Below the pieces are notes generated by a model, which did not search any database, was not told the origin of the DNA, and worked only from the letters and a program-made list of their open reading frames with translations. This document shows positions 1-6,621 of a DNA stretch of 29,978 nt, piece by piece. The stretch covers positions 1 to 29,978 of the forward strand of contig CAKOPN010000007.1 in NCBI GenBank assembly GCA_934100165.1. Direction: 5' to 3'. Both the position numbers and the translations under genes were made by a program. Source of the stretch: an uncultured Bacilli bacterium. Its GTDB lineage: Bacteria; Bacillota_I; Bacilli_A; RF39; UBA660. The first letter of the stretch is position 1. Each line of letters begins with the position of its first letter.

Positions 1-309
1 ATTATGAGTGGAGAGACAGCATTGGAAGAACTTAAAAAGATAGAAGGATTTAATACACCCGTAATAGCACTTACAGCGGATGCAGTAGCAGGAGCAGAAG
101 AAAGATACAAAGAGGAAGGTTTTGATGGCTACATTGCAAAACCATTTAATAAAGATCAAATAAAAGTAAACCTTGATTCTCTTTTTGATAATAAAAAGAA
201 AGTAAAAGAACTTGAAGAAGATATATGGAAAGATGCTCCAACTTATATATTTACATCTTCTCTTACAAAAGATGATGTTCAAAACGATGAACAACAAAAA
301 GAATTTTAA
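1..309 (+). CDS. Response-regulator receiver (REC) domain, C-terminal part (5' end outside window)
   Basis: This is the tail of a two-component receiver domain. The frame is open from base 1 (ATT ATG AGT), so the ATG at 4 is almost certainly the Met of the usual MPxMSG loop rather than a start. Visible REC landmarks are MSGETALEELKK, the conserved Thr in VIALTADAVAG, and the conserved Lys in GYIAKPF. The phospho-acceptor Asp lies upstream of the window. A lysine-rich linker and a low-complexity polar tail of about 45 residues follow the domain. The loop style (ALTADAVAGAEERYKEEGFDGYIAKPF) is typical of REC domains at the C-terminus of hybrid histidine kinases, but a stand-alone regulator cannot be excluded. 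A terminator follows directly. Confidence 0.85.
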   Translation: MMSGETALEELKKIEGFNTPVIALTADAVAGAEERYKEEGFDGYIAKPFNKDQIKVNLDSLFDNKKKVKELEEDIWKDAPTYIFTSSLTKDDVQNDEQQKEF

Positions 310-315
310 AATCAT

Positions 316-345
316 AAAACATTATCAGTTTGGTAATGTTTTTTT
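316..345 (+). terminator. Rho-independent terminator after the REC gene
   Basis: AAAACATTA (316-324) pairs with TAATGTTTT (334-342) around a 9-nt loop, followed by a T tract. It closes the receiver-domain gene and isolates the carboxypeptidase gene that begins at 398. Confidence 0.85.
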
Positions 346-397
346 GTTTTAGTCTAATTCTTTTAAATGCTACATAATATTTTATTGGTGATCTATA

Positions 398-732
398 ATG
401 AAAAAAATACTTATAATATTTATAATACTTTTAATGCTTTGTTGTAATTTAACTGTTTATGCAATATCAGACAGTGCAACTTCTTCAGTAGTTTTAGATA
501 CATCTAGTAGGAGAATCTTATATCAAAAAAATAAGGATGAAAAAAGACTTATTGCATCTATTACAAAAATAATGACCGCAGTAGTTGCAATTGAAAATAA
601 AAACTTAGATGATGTTGTAACTGTTGGTGAAGAGGTTTTACCAATGTATGGATCCAATATTTATATAGAAGTTGGAGAAAAAATGACACTTAGAAATCTT
701 TTGTACGGACTTTTACTTAGAAGTGGAAATGA
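398..732 (+). pseudogene. dacA: D-alanyl-D-alanine carboxypeptidase (DacA/PBP5 type), 5' fragment interrupted by the element
   Basis: This is the N-terminal 111 codons of a serine D,D-carboxypeptidase, the extracytoplasmic enzyme that trims the terminal D-Ala of peptidoglycan stem peptides. Residues 1-22 form a signal peptide (hydrophobic core, VYA before the likely cleavage site). The nucleophile motif SITK is at residues 54-57 and the second motif SGN at 109-111. The start is ATG 398 with GGTGAT at 387-392. After SGN the frame runs into element DNA and stops at 749-751 (chimeric residues ELALME), so the KTG motif is missing. Joining base 732 to 15899 restores SGNDAAVVIAKYVGG and a 364-residue enzyme, the usual size for the family. 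The integrated allele should be inactive. A paralogue elsewhere could compensate. Confidence 0.93.
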
Positions 733-757
733 ACTAGCGTTAATGGAATAGCAGTTG
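707..757 (+). other. attL: left junction of the integrative element
   Basis: Left of the GA core (731-732) is chromosomal dacA ending in the SGN codons. Right of it is element DNA. The same GA recurs at 15897-15898 in attR, and no longer direct repeat is shared, as expected for a large serine recombinase, which exchanges at a 2-bp crossover. The core is deduced from the frame-perfect reconstruction of dacA. Confidence 0.87.
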
Positions 758-837
758 GAACTTATGAGAGAAGATTTAATAATATAACATCTTTTAAACC
801 TTATACTTTAACATATTATTGGAAATTATATATATAA
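733..837 (+). other. Displaced 3' end of the integrase gene (joined only in the circular form)
   Basis: In the frame of the integrase gene, 34 sense codons run from ACT at 733 to ATA at 832-834, then TAA at 835-837. When attL and attR recombine, codon 556 (G|GA) joins in frame to this segment, giving a 590-residue integrase ending in ...TYYWKLYI. In the integrated state this segment has no start or ribosome site of its own and is untranslated. A strong terminator follows at 870. A chance open run of 34 codons is unlikely in such AT-rich DNA, and its coincidence with the exact crossover frame supports the interpretation. Confidence 0.75.
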
Positions 838-869
838 CAAATGACATAGCATATTTATATAAATCTACG

Positions 870-902
870 AGATACTAAAATAAAACTAGTATCTTTTTTT
901 AT
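870..902 (+). terminator. Terminator at the element's left end
   Basis: AGATACT (870-876) pairs with AGTATCT (888-894) and is followed by eight T. In the circle it would end the integrase transcript, 33 bp after its stop. In the chromosome it stops transcripts from the dacA promoter from entering the element. Confidence 0.85.
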
Positions 903-917
903 TAGGAGGTGATTATG

Positions 918-1697
918 ATGTCAGTATTTAAAATAGGAAAAAATCAAAACTATACTGTTATGAGTAATCATCATTTAAGAGATAGAAATTTATCATATAA
1001 GGCAAAAGGATTATTGTCCTTTATGTTATCTTTACCAGATGATTGGGATTATTCTCTTGCTGGATTATGTTCTATTAGCAAAGAGAGTAGAGATGGCATA
1101 CGATCAATACTTAAAGAATTACAAGAACATCATTATGTTGAAATTGAAAAAGTAAGAGGAAATAAAGGTTATTTTGAATATAACTATTTAATATATGAAA
1201 TACCACATTTTATTGATTTAGAAAACGAACAAAATAATCCAGATACGGAAAATCCACACCTGGATACTCCAAATGTGGAAATGCCTACACAAATAAATAC
1301 TAATAAAATAAATGCTAAAAAACAAATAGATAAAGATGATAAAACCAAGATATCATCTTTTTTTGTTCCTGAAGAACATAATAAATTAACATTGGAATTA
1401 ATAGAAAGAGGTTATATAAATGAAGATGATATACAAATATTCTATTATGATAAGTTATTTAATCAGTTATTAGAAGAAGATAATTCGTATCAAGATTTAA
1501 TACAAATAATTCATTATATTGTTCCAAGAGTAGTTAAAAGAAATTTTAAAGACGAAGATGGTAATGTAATAGAAAATAAGTTTGGATATTTTAAAAATAC
1601 AATTATTAGCAATATAAATAAACTTAATATGAATATAGAAGATTTATGGGGTGAGGAAGAATTAGAAGATTTATATAATTCCAGTATGGAAAGATAA
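918..1697 (+). CDS. Replication-initiator-like helix-turn-helix protein
   Basis: The N-terminus (SVFKIGKNQNYTVMSNHHLRD..., then YKAKGLLSFMLSLPDDWDYSL) is the winged-helix domain typical of plasmid, ICE and phage replisome-organiser or initiator proteins of Firmicutes. In family terms it resembles the HTH + DUF6017 proteins. A polar linker (about residues 110-150) precedes a second helical domain (about 150-255) with FGYFKNTIISNINKLN, the usual C-terminal half of that family. Its likely role is to start replication of the excised circle. AGGAGG at 904-909 suits ATG 918 (8-nt spacing) and ATG 915 (5-nt); GTG 909 overlaps the ribosome site and was rejected. It is the first gene after the left-end terminator, and a strongly folded segment lies just downstream. 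The function is inferred from family resemblance only. Confidence 0.72.
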   Translation: MSVFKIGKNQNYTVMSNHHLRDRNLSYKAKGLLSFMLSLPDDWDYSLAGLCSISKESRDGIRSILKELQEHHYVEIEKVRGNKGYFEYNYLIYEIPHFIDLENEQNNPDTENPHLDTPNVEMPTQINTNKINAKKQIDKDDKTKISSFFVPEEHNKLTLELIERGYINEDDIQIFYYDKLFNQLLEEDNSYQDLIQIIHYIVPRVVKRNFKDEDGNVIENKFGYFKNTIISNINKLNMNIEDLWGEEELEDLYNSSMER

Positions 1698-1801
1698 GCA
1701 CAAAAAAATCGTCTCTAAACTAGCAGACGATCTCACTACTCAGTTGAAAATACTACATTACTACATCAACTGAATCAAATCAACACGACACTACTTGTGC
1801 T
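1697..1801. other. Folded intergenic segment (three paired arms), candidate origin or structured RNA
   Basis: An outer pairing AGCACAA (1697-1703) with TTGTGCT (1795-1801) encloses two hairpins: ATCGTCT (1708-1714) with AGACGAT (1725-1731), and TCAGTTGA (1740-1747) with TCAACTGA (1766-1773). All arms are perfect. The second hairpin's loop contains repeated ACTACAT-like units. There is no clean T tract, so it is not an ordinary terminator. Its position immediately after the replication-initiator gene suggests an origin of replication or transfer, or a cis-acting RNA. The rest of the gap (1802-1933) holds only AT-rich sequence leading to the next ribosome site. Confidence 0.5.
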
Positions 1802-1933
1802 ATCTGATAAATTATTGATAACACATAATTAATCTAAATGCAACAAAAAATGACAAATTTCTTCAAATTTTCAGCGATACCACCTCGTGTTTAAATTTCT
1901 TTAAAGAGGATAAACTAGAATTGGTGGTGTGAT

Positions 1934-2191
1934 ATGAAATATCCTAGTATTCGTAAAATTTTAGGTGATAATATTAAATATTATAGATTTAAGATGGGAT
2001 ATACACAAGAGAAATTAGCAGAATTAACTGATTTAAGTCCCAGATATATAAGCGATATTGAAAATTATAATGGTAATATTTCTATTGATACTTTAGAAAA
2101 TATAGCAAAGTGTTTAAAGGTTGAATATTATTTATTAATTAAAAATGATCACCGAAAATCTTTACCAAAGAGAGTTAACTTGAAAAAGTAG
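1934..2191 (+). CDS. XRE (Cro/CI)-family transcriptional regulator
   Basis: This 85-residue single-domain DNA-binding protein has the HTH_3 fold at about residues 8-65: LGDNIKYYRFKMGYTQEKLAELTDLSPRYISDIE, then NISIDTLENIAKCLKV. The helix-turn-helix proper is TQEKLAELTDLSPRYISDIE. There is no extra sensor or dimerisation domain. The start is ATG 1934 with GGTGGTG at 1923-1929. It probably acts as the element's master repressor. Good operator candidates are the GAACTGACA(A/G)TTC sequences at 2248 and 10816 in front of the two cargo operons, the first only 57 bp past this gene's stop. That link is inference. A terminator overlapping its 3' end separates it from the operon that follows. Confidence 0.85.
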   Translation: MKYPSIRKILGDNIKYYRFKMGYTQEKLAELTDLSPRYISDIENYNGNISIDTLENIAKCLKVEYYLLIKNDHRKSLPKRVNLKK

Positions 2192-2204
2192 GCTCTCTTT
2201 TTTG
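2167..2204 (+). terminator. Terminator overlapping the end of the XRE gene
   Basis: AAAGAGAG (2167-2174) pairs with CTCTCTTT (2193-2200) and a T tract follows. The left arm lies inside the last codons of the XRE gene. Confidence 0.75.
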
Positions 2205-2247
2205 ATTACTTTTTATGTTATGCGATATTGTATTAAAATCACAACTA

Positions 2248-2260
2248 GAACTGACAATTC
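2248..2260. promoter_or_regulatory. Putative operator, copy 1
   Basis: GAACTGACAATTC is a near-perfect inverted repeat (GAACT-GAC-AATTC). It lies 68 bp upstream of the TATAAT box at 2316. A second copy, GAACTGACAGTTC, is placed 69 bp upstream of another TATAAT at 10885. The XRE regulator at 1934 is the natural candidate binder. Confidence 0.5.
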
Positions 2261-2312
2261 TATAAAAAATATGTTAAATATCGTTGTTTTTCAACAAAAA
2301 AAGTTAATATCA

Positions 2313-2321
2313 TGATATAAT
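2313..2321 (+). promoter_or_regulatory. Extended -10 promoter of the first cargo operon
   Basis: TGATATAAT is a perfect extended -10 (TGnTATAAT) with TATAAT at 2316-2321. No good -35 is seen at 16-18 bp, as is common for extended -10 promoters. It would start the transcript for the gene at 2379 and those after it. Confidence 0.6.
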
Positions 2322-2378
2322 AATATAGAGAAGATAGTGTTGTTAAGATAAACAATGTATCATATATGGAGGAAGAAA

Positions 2379-3011
2379 ATGGATTTATATAACTCTCAAA
2401 ATATGCCTCTTTCTTTGGATAATGAAATAAGAACTATTCAGGAAAAACAATTACGAGGAGAAAAATTAAATATGTCCGAACTATTGGTATTAGTTCGTAA
2501 AGATGTTGGTGGAAGAGATCATACTATAAGAAAAATAGGTGATTATGAATGCAAACCAAATTGTTGTTATAGGTGTGTTTCAGAAGAAGTATACCAAATT
2601 TATAAACAAACTGGTTTTATATTAGATCAAAGAAGATCTGATTATATAGAAGGTGTTAATAATCAAGGTATTGACTGGTATTTAGGAGGAGCAATGCCTA
2701 GTAAAAAATATGGATTTATAGTAATTGAATGCCCTGCTGATAAAAAGTATTTTAAACCTACAAAAGATGGAGGTTATGGTATGTCAAACGATATATATGT
2801 TAGACATATGAAATCATCTCCACAAAATAATCCAATACCTTTTTCAATGATTACAAATGTTTTTGATTATAAAAAAATAATGCAAGAGCAAAAGGAAAAA
2901 TTCGATTTAATTAGACAACAAGAAATGATCAAAAGGGCAAGTATAAGAGAACAACAAATTAACTCTGCTATTCAACATGAAGAATTTGAAAAAACTGGAT
3001 TTAGCCGTTAA
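2379..3011 (+). CDS. Unknown protein, possible ADP-ribosyltransferase-like fold
   Basis: This 210-residue protein opens the first cargo operon. ATG 2379 is chosen because GGAGGA (2368-2373) sits 5 nt before it; ATG 2355 lies upstream of that site. I do not recognise the family. A helical start is followed by MSELLVLVRKDVGGRDHTIRKIGDYEC, then NCCYRCVSEEVYQIYKQTGFI, strand-rich YGFIVIECPADKKYF, and NPIPFSMITNVFDYK. The order (aromatic-Arg strand, SEE helix ending in a TGFI turn, long strands, PIP(F)SMI near the end) recalls single-domain ADP-ribosyltransferase folds, and an ADP-ribosylglycohydrolase is encoded four genes on. This is a weak fold-level impression, not a family match. A charged glutamine-rich helix closes the protein (about residues 165-205). 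Confidence 0.6.
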   Translation: MDLYNSQNMPLSLDNEIRTIQEKQLRGEKLNMSELLVLVRKDVGGRDHTIRKIGDYECKPNCCYRCVSEEVYQIYKQTGFILDQRRSDYIEGVNNQGIDWYLGGAMPSKKYGFIVIECPADKKYFKPTKDGGYGMSNDIYVRHMKSSPQNNPIPFSMITNVFDYKKIMQEQKEKFDLIRQQEMIKRASIREQQINSAIQHEEFEKTGFSR

Positions 3012-3034
3012 ATTAGTTATAGGAGGTGTTAAAT

Positions 3035-3292
3035 TTGAACGATGTAATGTTAAAAGCATTTGATGAATTAGATATTAATAATAAAAGAAATCAAATTAGT
3101 GATGAGTTATTAATCATATTTGAATTAATAAGACAATATGAAAATAAAAAAGGGATATCTCCGATTTCAAAGGTGAAAAATTATGATTTGGTTAATGACG
3201 AGATATTAGATGAAAATGAAATGTTAACTTTTCTTTATGAAGATATTTTTAATATTGAACAAGAATTAATAACATTATTAAAACTAATATAA
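3035..3292 (+). CDS. Small hypothetical protein
   Basis: This 85-residue acidic, mostly helical protein is of unknown function. TTG 3035 is chosen because AGGAGG (3021-3026) is 8 nt upstream, whereas GTG 3026 falls inside the ribosome site. The sequence is rich in Asp, Glu, Asn and Leu (FDELDINNKRNQISDELLIIFELIRQYENKKG, ending DIFNIEQELITLLKLI), with no cysteines, signal peptide or membrane segment. It lies 23 bp after the preceding gene and is probably co-transcribed with it. It could be a small partner or immunity-type protein of that neighbour, but nothing in the sequence shows this. Confidence 0.65.
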   Translation: MNDVMLKAFDELDINNKRNQISDELLIIFELIRQYENKKGISPISKVKNYDLVNDEILDENEMLTFLYEDIFNIEQELITLLKLI

Positions 3293-3297
3293 AGGTA

Positions 3298-3328
3298 TTG
3301 ACTTTACACACGACTGAAATGTTAAACT
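3298..3328 (+). promoter_or_regulatory. Possible MerR-type promoter (19-bp spacer)
   Basis: TTGACT (3298-3303) and TAAACT (3323-3328) are separated by 19 bp, the over-long spacing that MerR regulators correct by twisting DNA. It lies directly upstream of a merR-family gene. The -10 match is modest (4/6). Confidence 0.4.
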
Positions 3329-3346
3329 TTAGTTGGAAGGAGGAAA

Positions 3347-3409
3347 ATGCTAATAAGTAAAGGAGTAAAGATAGTATGTATAAAATTGGTGATTTTGCAA
3401 AAATTGTAG
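3347..3409 (+). CDS. Possible 20-residue leader peptide overlapping the merR start
   Basis: ATG 3347 follows a strong AGGAGG (3338-3343, spacing only 3 nt) and opens a 20-codon frame (MLISKGVKIV..., stop TAG 3407-3409). It overlaps the first 34 bases of the MerR gene in another frame. The best ribosome site in the region belongs to this frame, while the MerR ATG has only AGGAG 10 nt upstream, so translational coupling is possible. It may equally be a chance frame. Confidence 0.3.
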   Translation: MLISKGVKIVCIKLVILQKL

Positions 3410-3786
3410 ATATTCCTGTAAGAACATTAAGATTCTATGATACATATGGAGTTTTGCAACCATCTGAAATTGATAACTTTACTGGATATAGATACTATAG
3501 TGATGAAAATATAGTTGAATGTGAATTAATAAAATTACTTAAATCATTAGATTTTACTCTCGAAGAAATTATACTTTATAAAGATTGTATAGATGAAGAA
3601 ATTCTTGAAAAAAAGAAAAGAGAGATTGAAGAAAGAATGTATCTTCTAAAATTAAAGCATAAAAGAATAGAAATTATGCAAGAACAATTAAGAAATAAAA
3701 AAGAAACTAATATAGTTGAAGAAACATCTGAAGAAAAGGTGTTAAGGAGGAAGTATGAAAAAAGAAATATTAGAAAAAATGTTTAA
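3376..3786 (+). CDS. MerR-family transcriptional regulator
   Basis: This 136-residue protein begins with the canonical MerR winged helix: YKIGDFAKIVDIPVRTLRFYDTYGVLQPSEIDNFTGYRYYS (about residues 2-42), then a coiled-coil dimerisation helix (LEKKKREIEERMYLLKLKHKRIEIMQEQL, about 77-106). There is no clear effector-binding domain and no metal-binding cysteine cluster, so the inducer cannot be guessed. The start is ATG 3376 with AGGAG at 3361-3365. The last 32 bases overlap the following TraG-like gene, whose own ribosome site lies inside this gene, so the two are translationally linked. A TTGACT-19 bp-TAAACT promoter just upstream suits autoregulation and control of the downstream enzymes. Confidence 0.85.
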   Translation: MYKIGDFAKIVDIPVRTLRFYDTYGVLQPSEIDNFTGYRYYSDENIVECELIKLLKSLDFTLEEIILYKDCIDEEILEKKKREIEERMYLLKLKHKRIEIMQEQLRNKKETNIVEETSEEKVLRRKYEKRNIRKNV

Positions 3787-5095
3787 TAGTAAAAAAAATT
3801 TAATAGTGTCTGGTGATATTTCAACAGGAAAAACTGAAAATGTAGTATTCCCAATTGTTGATGAAATAATAAATAATAATCAAAGTTTATTAGTATTAGA
3901 TTCAAAAGAGGAATATATTAATAAATATTATGATAAATTAAAAGAAAAAAATTATAATATAATAATTTTAAATTTAAAAAATTTAAGTAAGAGTGAAGGC
4001 TGGAATCCATTAGAATATCCATATAATTTATATAAAGAAGGTAAAATTGATGAGGCATTAGATTACATAGAACAACAATCAAAAATAATGTTTTATGAGG
4101 GAACAACAGTAGATCCTTTCTGGTCTACTACTGCATCTGATTTTTATACAGGACTAGTTTTGGGCTTATTTGAAGATGGTAAAAAAGAGGAAATTAATTT
4201 AAATAGTATAAGTTTAATGTTTGATGGAATAAATAATAGGTTTAGATCAAGTGATTATATTACAAATTACTTTAAAATGAAATCACCAAGTTCACAAGCA
4301 TATGTATATGCTTCAACAACTTTTCTAGCTCCAAAAGAAACTAAAGGAAGCATCGTATCAGTAGCAAGGCAAAAATTAAGAACATATGTTAGTAGGGAAC
4401 TTTTAAGTTATATGTTAAATAAGACAACATTTAAATATGATGAAGTTATGAATAAACCAACTGCTATTTTCTTAATTTCAAAGGAAGAAAATAATTATAT
4501 AAATAATGTTGCAACAATGTTTATAGAACAATTATTTACTGTATTAATAAAAAATAATAATAAAAATGGCTTTAATTTTGTTTTAGATAATATCGATTCA
4601 TTAGAAAATATAAGTGAGTTAAGCAATATGTTAAGTACTGGAATTTCAAAAAATATGAAATTTATTATTGTAACTCGTTCATTTGAAGATATAATTAATA
4701 AATATGGAAATTATGTTACAAAATTAAGTAATAATGCAATTGTAAATAAAGAAATTAAACTAACTATAGATGGCGAAGATCTAACTATAGATAAGGAAAA
4801 TATTACAAAAAATAAGGTTTATCCTGATATAGAATATCCAATATTAAGTAAAAATAAAATTGAAATGTTTAATATTGAAGAATTTGTTAGAACTAATTTA
4901 AAAGATGATTTGGAAAATTCTTTTAAATTAGATGCAATGCCTGAAGCAAATCTTGATAATAATATAAGTATTGATGAATTAATTAAAAATATAGATGAAA
5001 AGATTGAACAATTAAATCAAGAAGAAAAAATGGCAAATGTTGAAAAGAAAAATATTGAAGTGAAATCTGATTTTGAACAATTTAAAACAGAATAA
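3755..5095 (+). CDS. TraG/VirD4-like conjugative coupling ATPase, soluble form
   Basis: This 446-residue P-loop ATPase resembles type IV coupling proteins, which feed relaxase-bound DNA into a conjugation channel. Visible are the Walker A SGDISTGKTEN (about residues 19-29), LLVLDSKEEY (the DxKGE-like strand), GWNPLEYP (the WNPL landmark of the TraG/TraD family), DPFWSTTASDFYTGLVLGLF, and a Walker B-like FNFVLDNID. The N-terminal membrane helices of classic VirD4/TraG are absent. Such stand-alone soluble versions occur in Gram-positive elements. The C-terminal 70 residues are a charged helical tail. ATG 3755 follows AGGAGG at 3745-3750. No relaxase or channel genes accompany it, so it may engage a helper system or have been co-opted as a DNA-handling ATPase for the cargo. 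Confidence 0.8.
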   Translation: MKKEILEKMFNSKKNLIVSGDISTGKTENVVFPIVDEIINNNQSLLVLDSKEEYINKYYDKLKEKNYNIIILNLKNLSKSEGWNPLEYPYNLYKEGKIDEALDYIEQQSKIMFYEGTTVDPFWSTTASDFYTGLVLGLFEDGKKEEINLNSISLMFDGINNRFRSSDYITNYFKMKSPSSQAYVYASTTFLAPKETKGSIVSVARQKLRTYVSRELLSYMLNKTTFKYDEVMNKPTAIFLISKEENNYINNVATMFIEQLFTVLIKNNNKNGFNFVLDNIDSLENISELSNMLSTGISKNMKFIIVTRSFEDIINKYGNYVTKLSNNAIVNKEIKLTIDGEDLTIDKENITKNKVYPDIEYPILSKNKIEMFNIEEFVRTNLKDDLENSFKLDAMPEANLDNNISIDELIKNIDEKIEQLNQEEKMANVEKKNIEVKSDFEQFKTE

Positions 5096-5119
5096 AAATT
5101 ACAATTAGATGGTGATAAA

Positions 5120-6592
5120 ATGAATTTTTTTGAAAAACCAAATGAAGATACAATATCAGAAAGTGATAGAATCATTGGTAGTTTATATGGTTTTTTCGTT
5201 GGGGATGCTTTAGGAGTACCAGTTGAATTTTTAAATAGAGAAGTTTTATTAAATAAAAAAATAAAGACTATGGAAGAATATGGCACTCATAATCAGCCAA
5301 AAGGAACATGGTCTGATGATAGTTCTATGGTATTAGCAACAATAGACTCAATGTATAATAATAAGTCAATGTTATTAAATGATGATTTTGTAAATTACAC
5401 TGATTTGATGGTTAATTTTTCTAATTGGAAAAATGAGGGAAAATATACACCTAATAATAATGTTTTTGATATTGGAATAAGTACAAGTGATGCAATTTCC
5501 AAATTTGATTATAATAGAAAAAATCCTTTTTGTGGAAATAATAGTATAAATTCAAATGGTAACGGTTCACTTATGAGAATCCTTCCTATATCAATATATT
5601 CACATTATTGTATTCATTCAACTTATGAATTTGTAATAAAGAATGATAGTTATGATGTTATAAAAAAGGTTTCTTCATTAACGCATTCACATGATTTAAG
5701 TACAATGTCTTGTTATATATATTCATATTTTATAGATTATTATATGGAATTGCTTGATGTAAAAAAAGCTTATAATTTAACCAGAAAATATTTTACTGAT
5801 ATTTTTGAAGGGAAAATAAAAAAAGAATATGGAAATCTTGATATATATATAAAATATTTTAGCAGACTCATTTATAACGATATAAGTACTTTAAACATAA
5901 ATGAAATAAAATCTTCTGGTTTCGTTATAGATTCATTAGAGGCATCTATTTGGTGTATTCTTACATCTAATTCATTTAATGAAGCAGTTTTAAAAGCAGT
6001 TAATTTAGGAAATGATACAGACACTATTGGAGCATTAACTGGTGCATTGGCAGGGCTTATATATGGTGTTGATAGTATACCAAAAGAATGGATTAATTCA
6101 TTGCAAAAAAAAGAATATTTGGATGAAATGGTAAAAAAATATCTAGACATAATAGAATTTAAAAAAAATCAAAATATGATTGAAAGAAAATCTGCGGTAG
6201 AAGAGTATACTCAATTAAGAAAAGAACGCAGAAAAATAAAAGCAACTAAGGATAGTTGGAAAATCTTGCCAATGAAAAATAATATTAAAGAATTAGATAT
6301 AAATATTGTCTTTTCGAGTGAAGAGATTGAATTGATAAAATTAGGACATATACCATTTGAAATGGAAGACCATTGGTTTATGTATTTTGATGAAAAAGAT
6401 AATACGATAAATTATTATCGTTCTTGGAGTGGACTTCCTGTATTTAGAGGATATTTAGATCCAGATAAAAACAATATTTTTAAACTTGAAATTAGTTTAG
6501 AAAAAGAAGTATATTCAGATAGAGAAACAGATGATTATTTGATTAATTTATTTAAAAGATTGCTGAAGTCTGAAATAGATTGTCATAAATAA
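5120..6592 (+). CDS. ADP-ribosylglycohydrolase with extra C-terminal domain
   Basis: This 490-residue protein is predicted to remove ADP-ribose from a modified macromolecule or small molecule. The N-terminal ~345 residues are a complete ARH/DraG all-helical domain: GDALGVPVEF (28-37), GTWSDDSSM with the metal-binding TxDD-type motif (62-70), NGNGSLMRILP, the conserved THSHDLS, and GNDTDTIGALTGALAG with the second metal-binding DTDT at 299-302. All catalytic landmarks are present. The C-terminal ~110 residues form a separate domain containing IPFEMEDHWFMYF and NYYRSWSGLPVFRGYL. I have a memory of similar MEDxWF...RSWxG segments in other bacterial proteins but cannot name the family. It lies 24 bp after the TraG-like gene and 29 bp before the radical SAM gene. 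Whether it reverses modification by a partner transferase (2379?) is unproven. Confidence 0.88.
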   Translation: MNFFEKPNEDTISESDRIIGSLYGFFVGDALGVPVEFLNREVLLNKKIKTMEEYGTHNQPKGTWSDDSSMVLATIDSMYNNKSMLLNDDFVNYTDLMVNFSNWKNEGKYTPNNNVFDIGISTSDAISKFDYNRKNPFCGNNSINSNGNGSLMRILPISIYSHYCIHSTYEFVIKNDSYDVIKKVSSLTHSHDLSTMSCYIYSYFIDYYMELLDVKKAYNLTRKYFTDIFEGKIKKEYGNLDIYIKYFSRLIYNDISTLNINEIKSSGFVIDSLEASIWCILTSNSFNEAVLKAVNLGNDTDTIGALTGALAGLIYGVDSIPKEWINSLQKKEYLDEMVKKYLDIIEFKKNQNMIERKSAVEEYTQLRKERRKIKATKDSWKILPMKNNIKELDINIVFSSEEIELIKLGHIPFEMEDHWFMYFDEKDNTINYYRSWSGLPVFRGYLDPDKNNIFKLEISLEKEVYSDRETDDYLINLFKRLLKSEIDCHK

Positions 6593-6621
6593 TATAGTAG
6601 AGAAAGTGTAGTTAATAAGAA

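Noticed and set aside
733..751. The ELALME extension of the 5' dacA fragment as a real C-terminus
   Set aside because: It is translation of element DNA past the crossover and ends at a chance stop.
1697..1801. tRNA cloverleaf
   Set aside because: It has a 7-bp outer stem, but only two inner arms, no T-loop consensus and wrong arm lengths.
2355..2378. Upstream ATG for the 2379 gene
   Set aside because: The ribosome site GGAGGA lies after it and fits ATG 2379.
3918..4106. Minus-strand open frame inside the TraG-like gene, and similar ones at 5017, 5872, 14305, 15125, 16973, 18164, 20375, 21629 and 24595
   Set aside because: All are antisense shadows of well-supported genes, with low-complexity translations and no ribosome sites.
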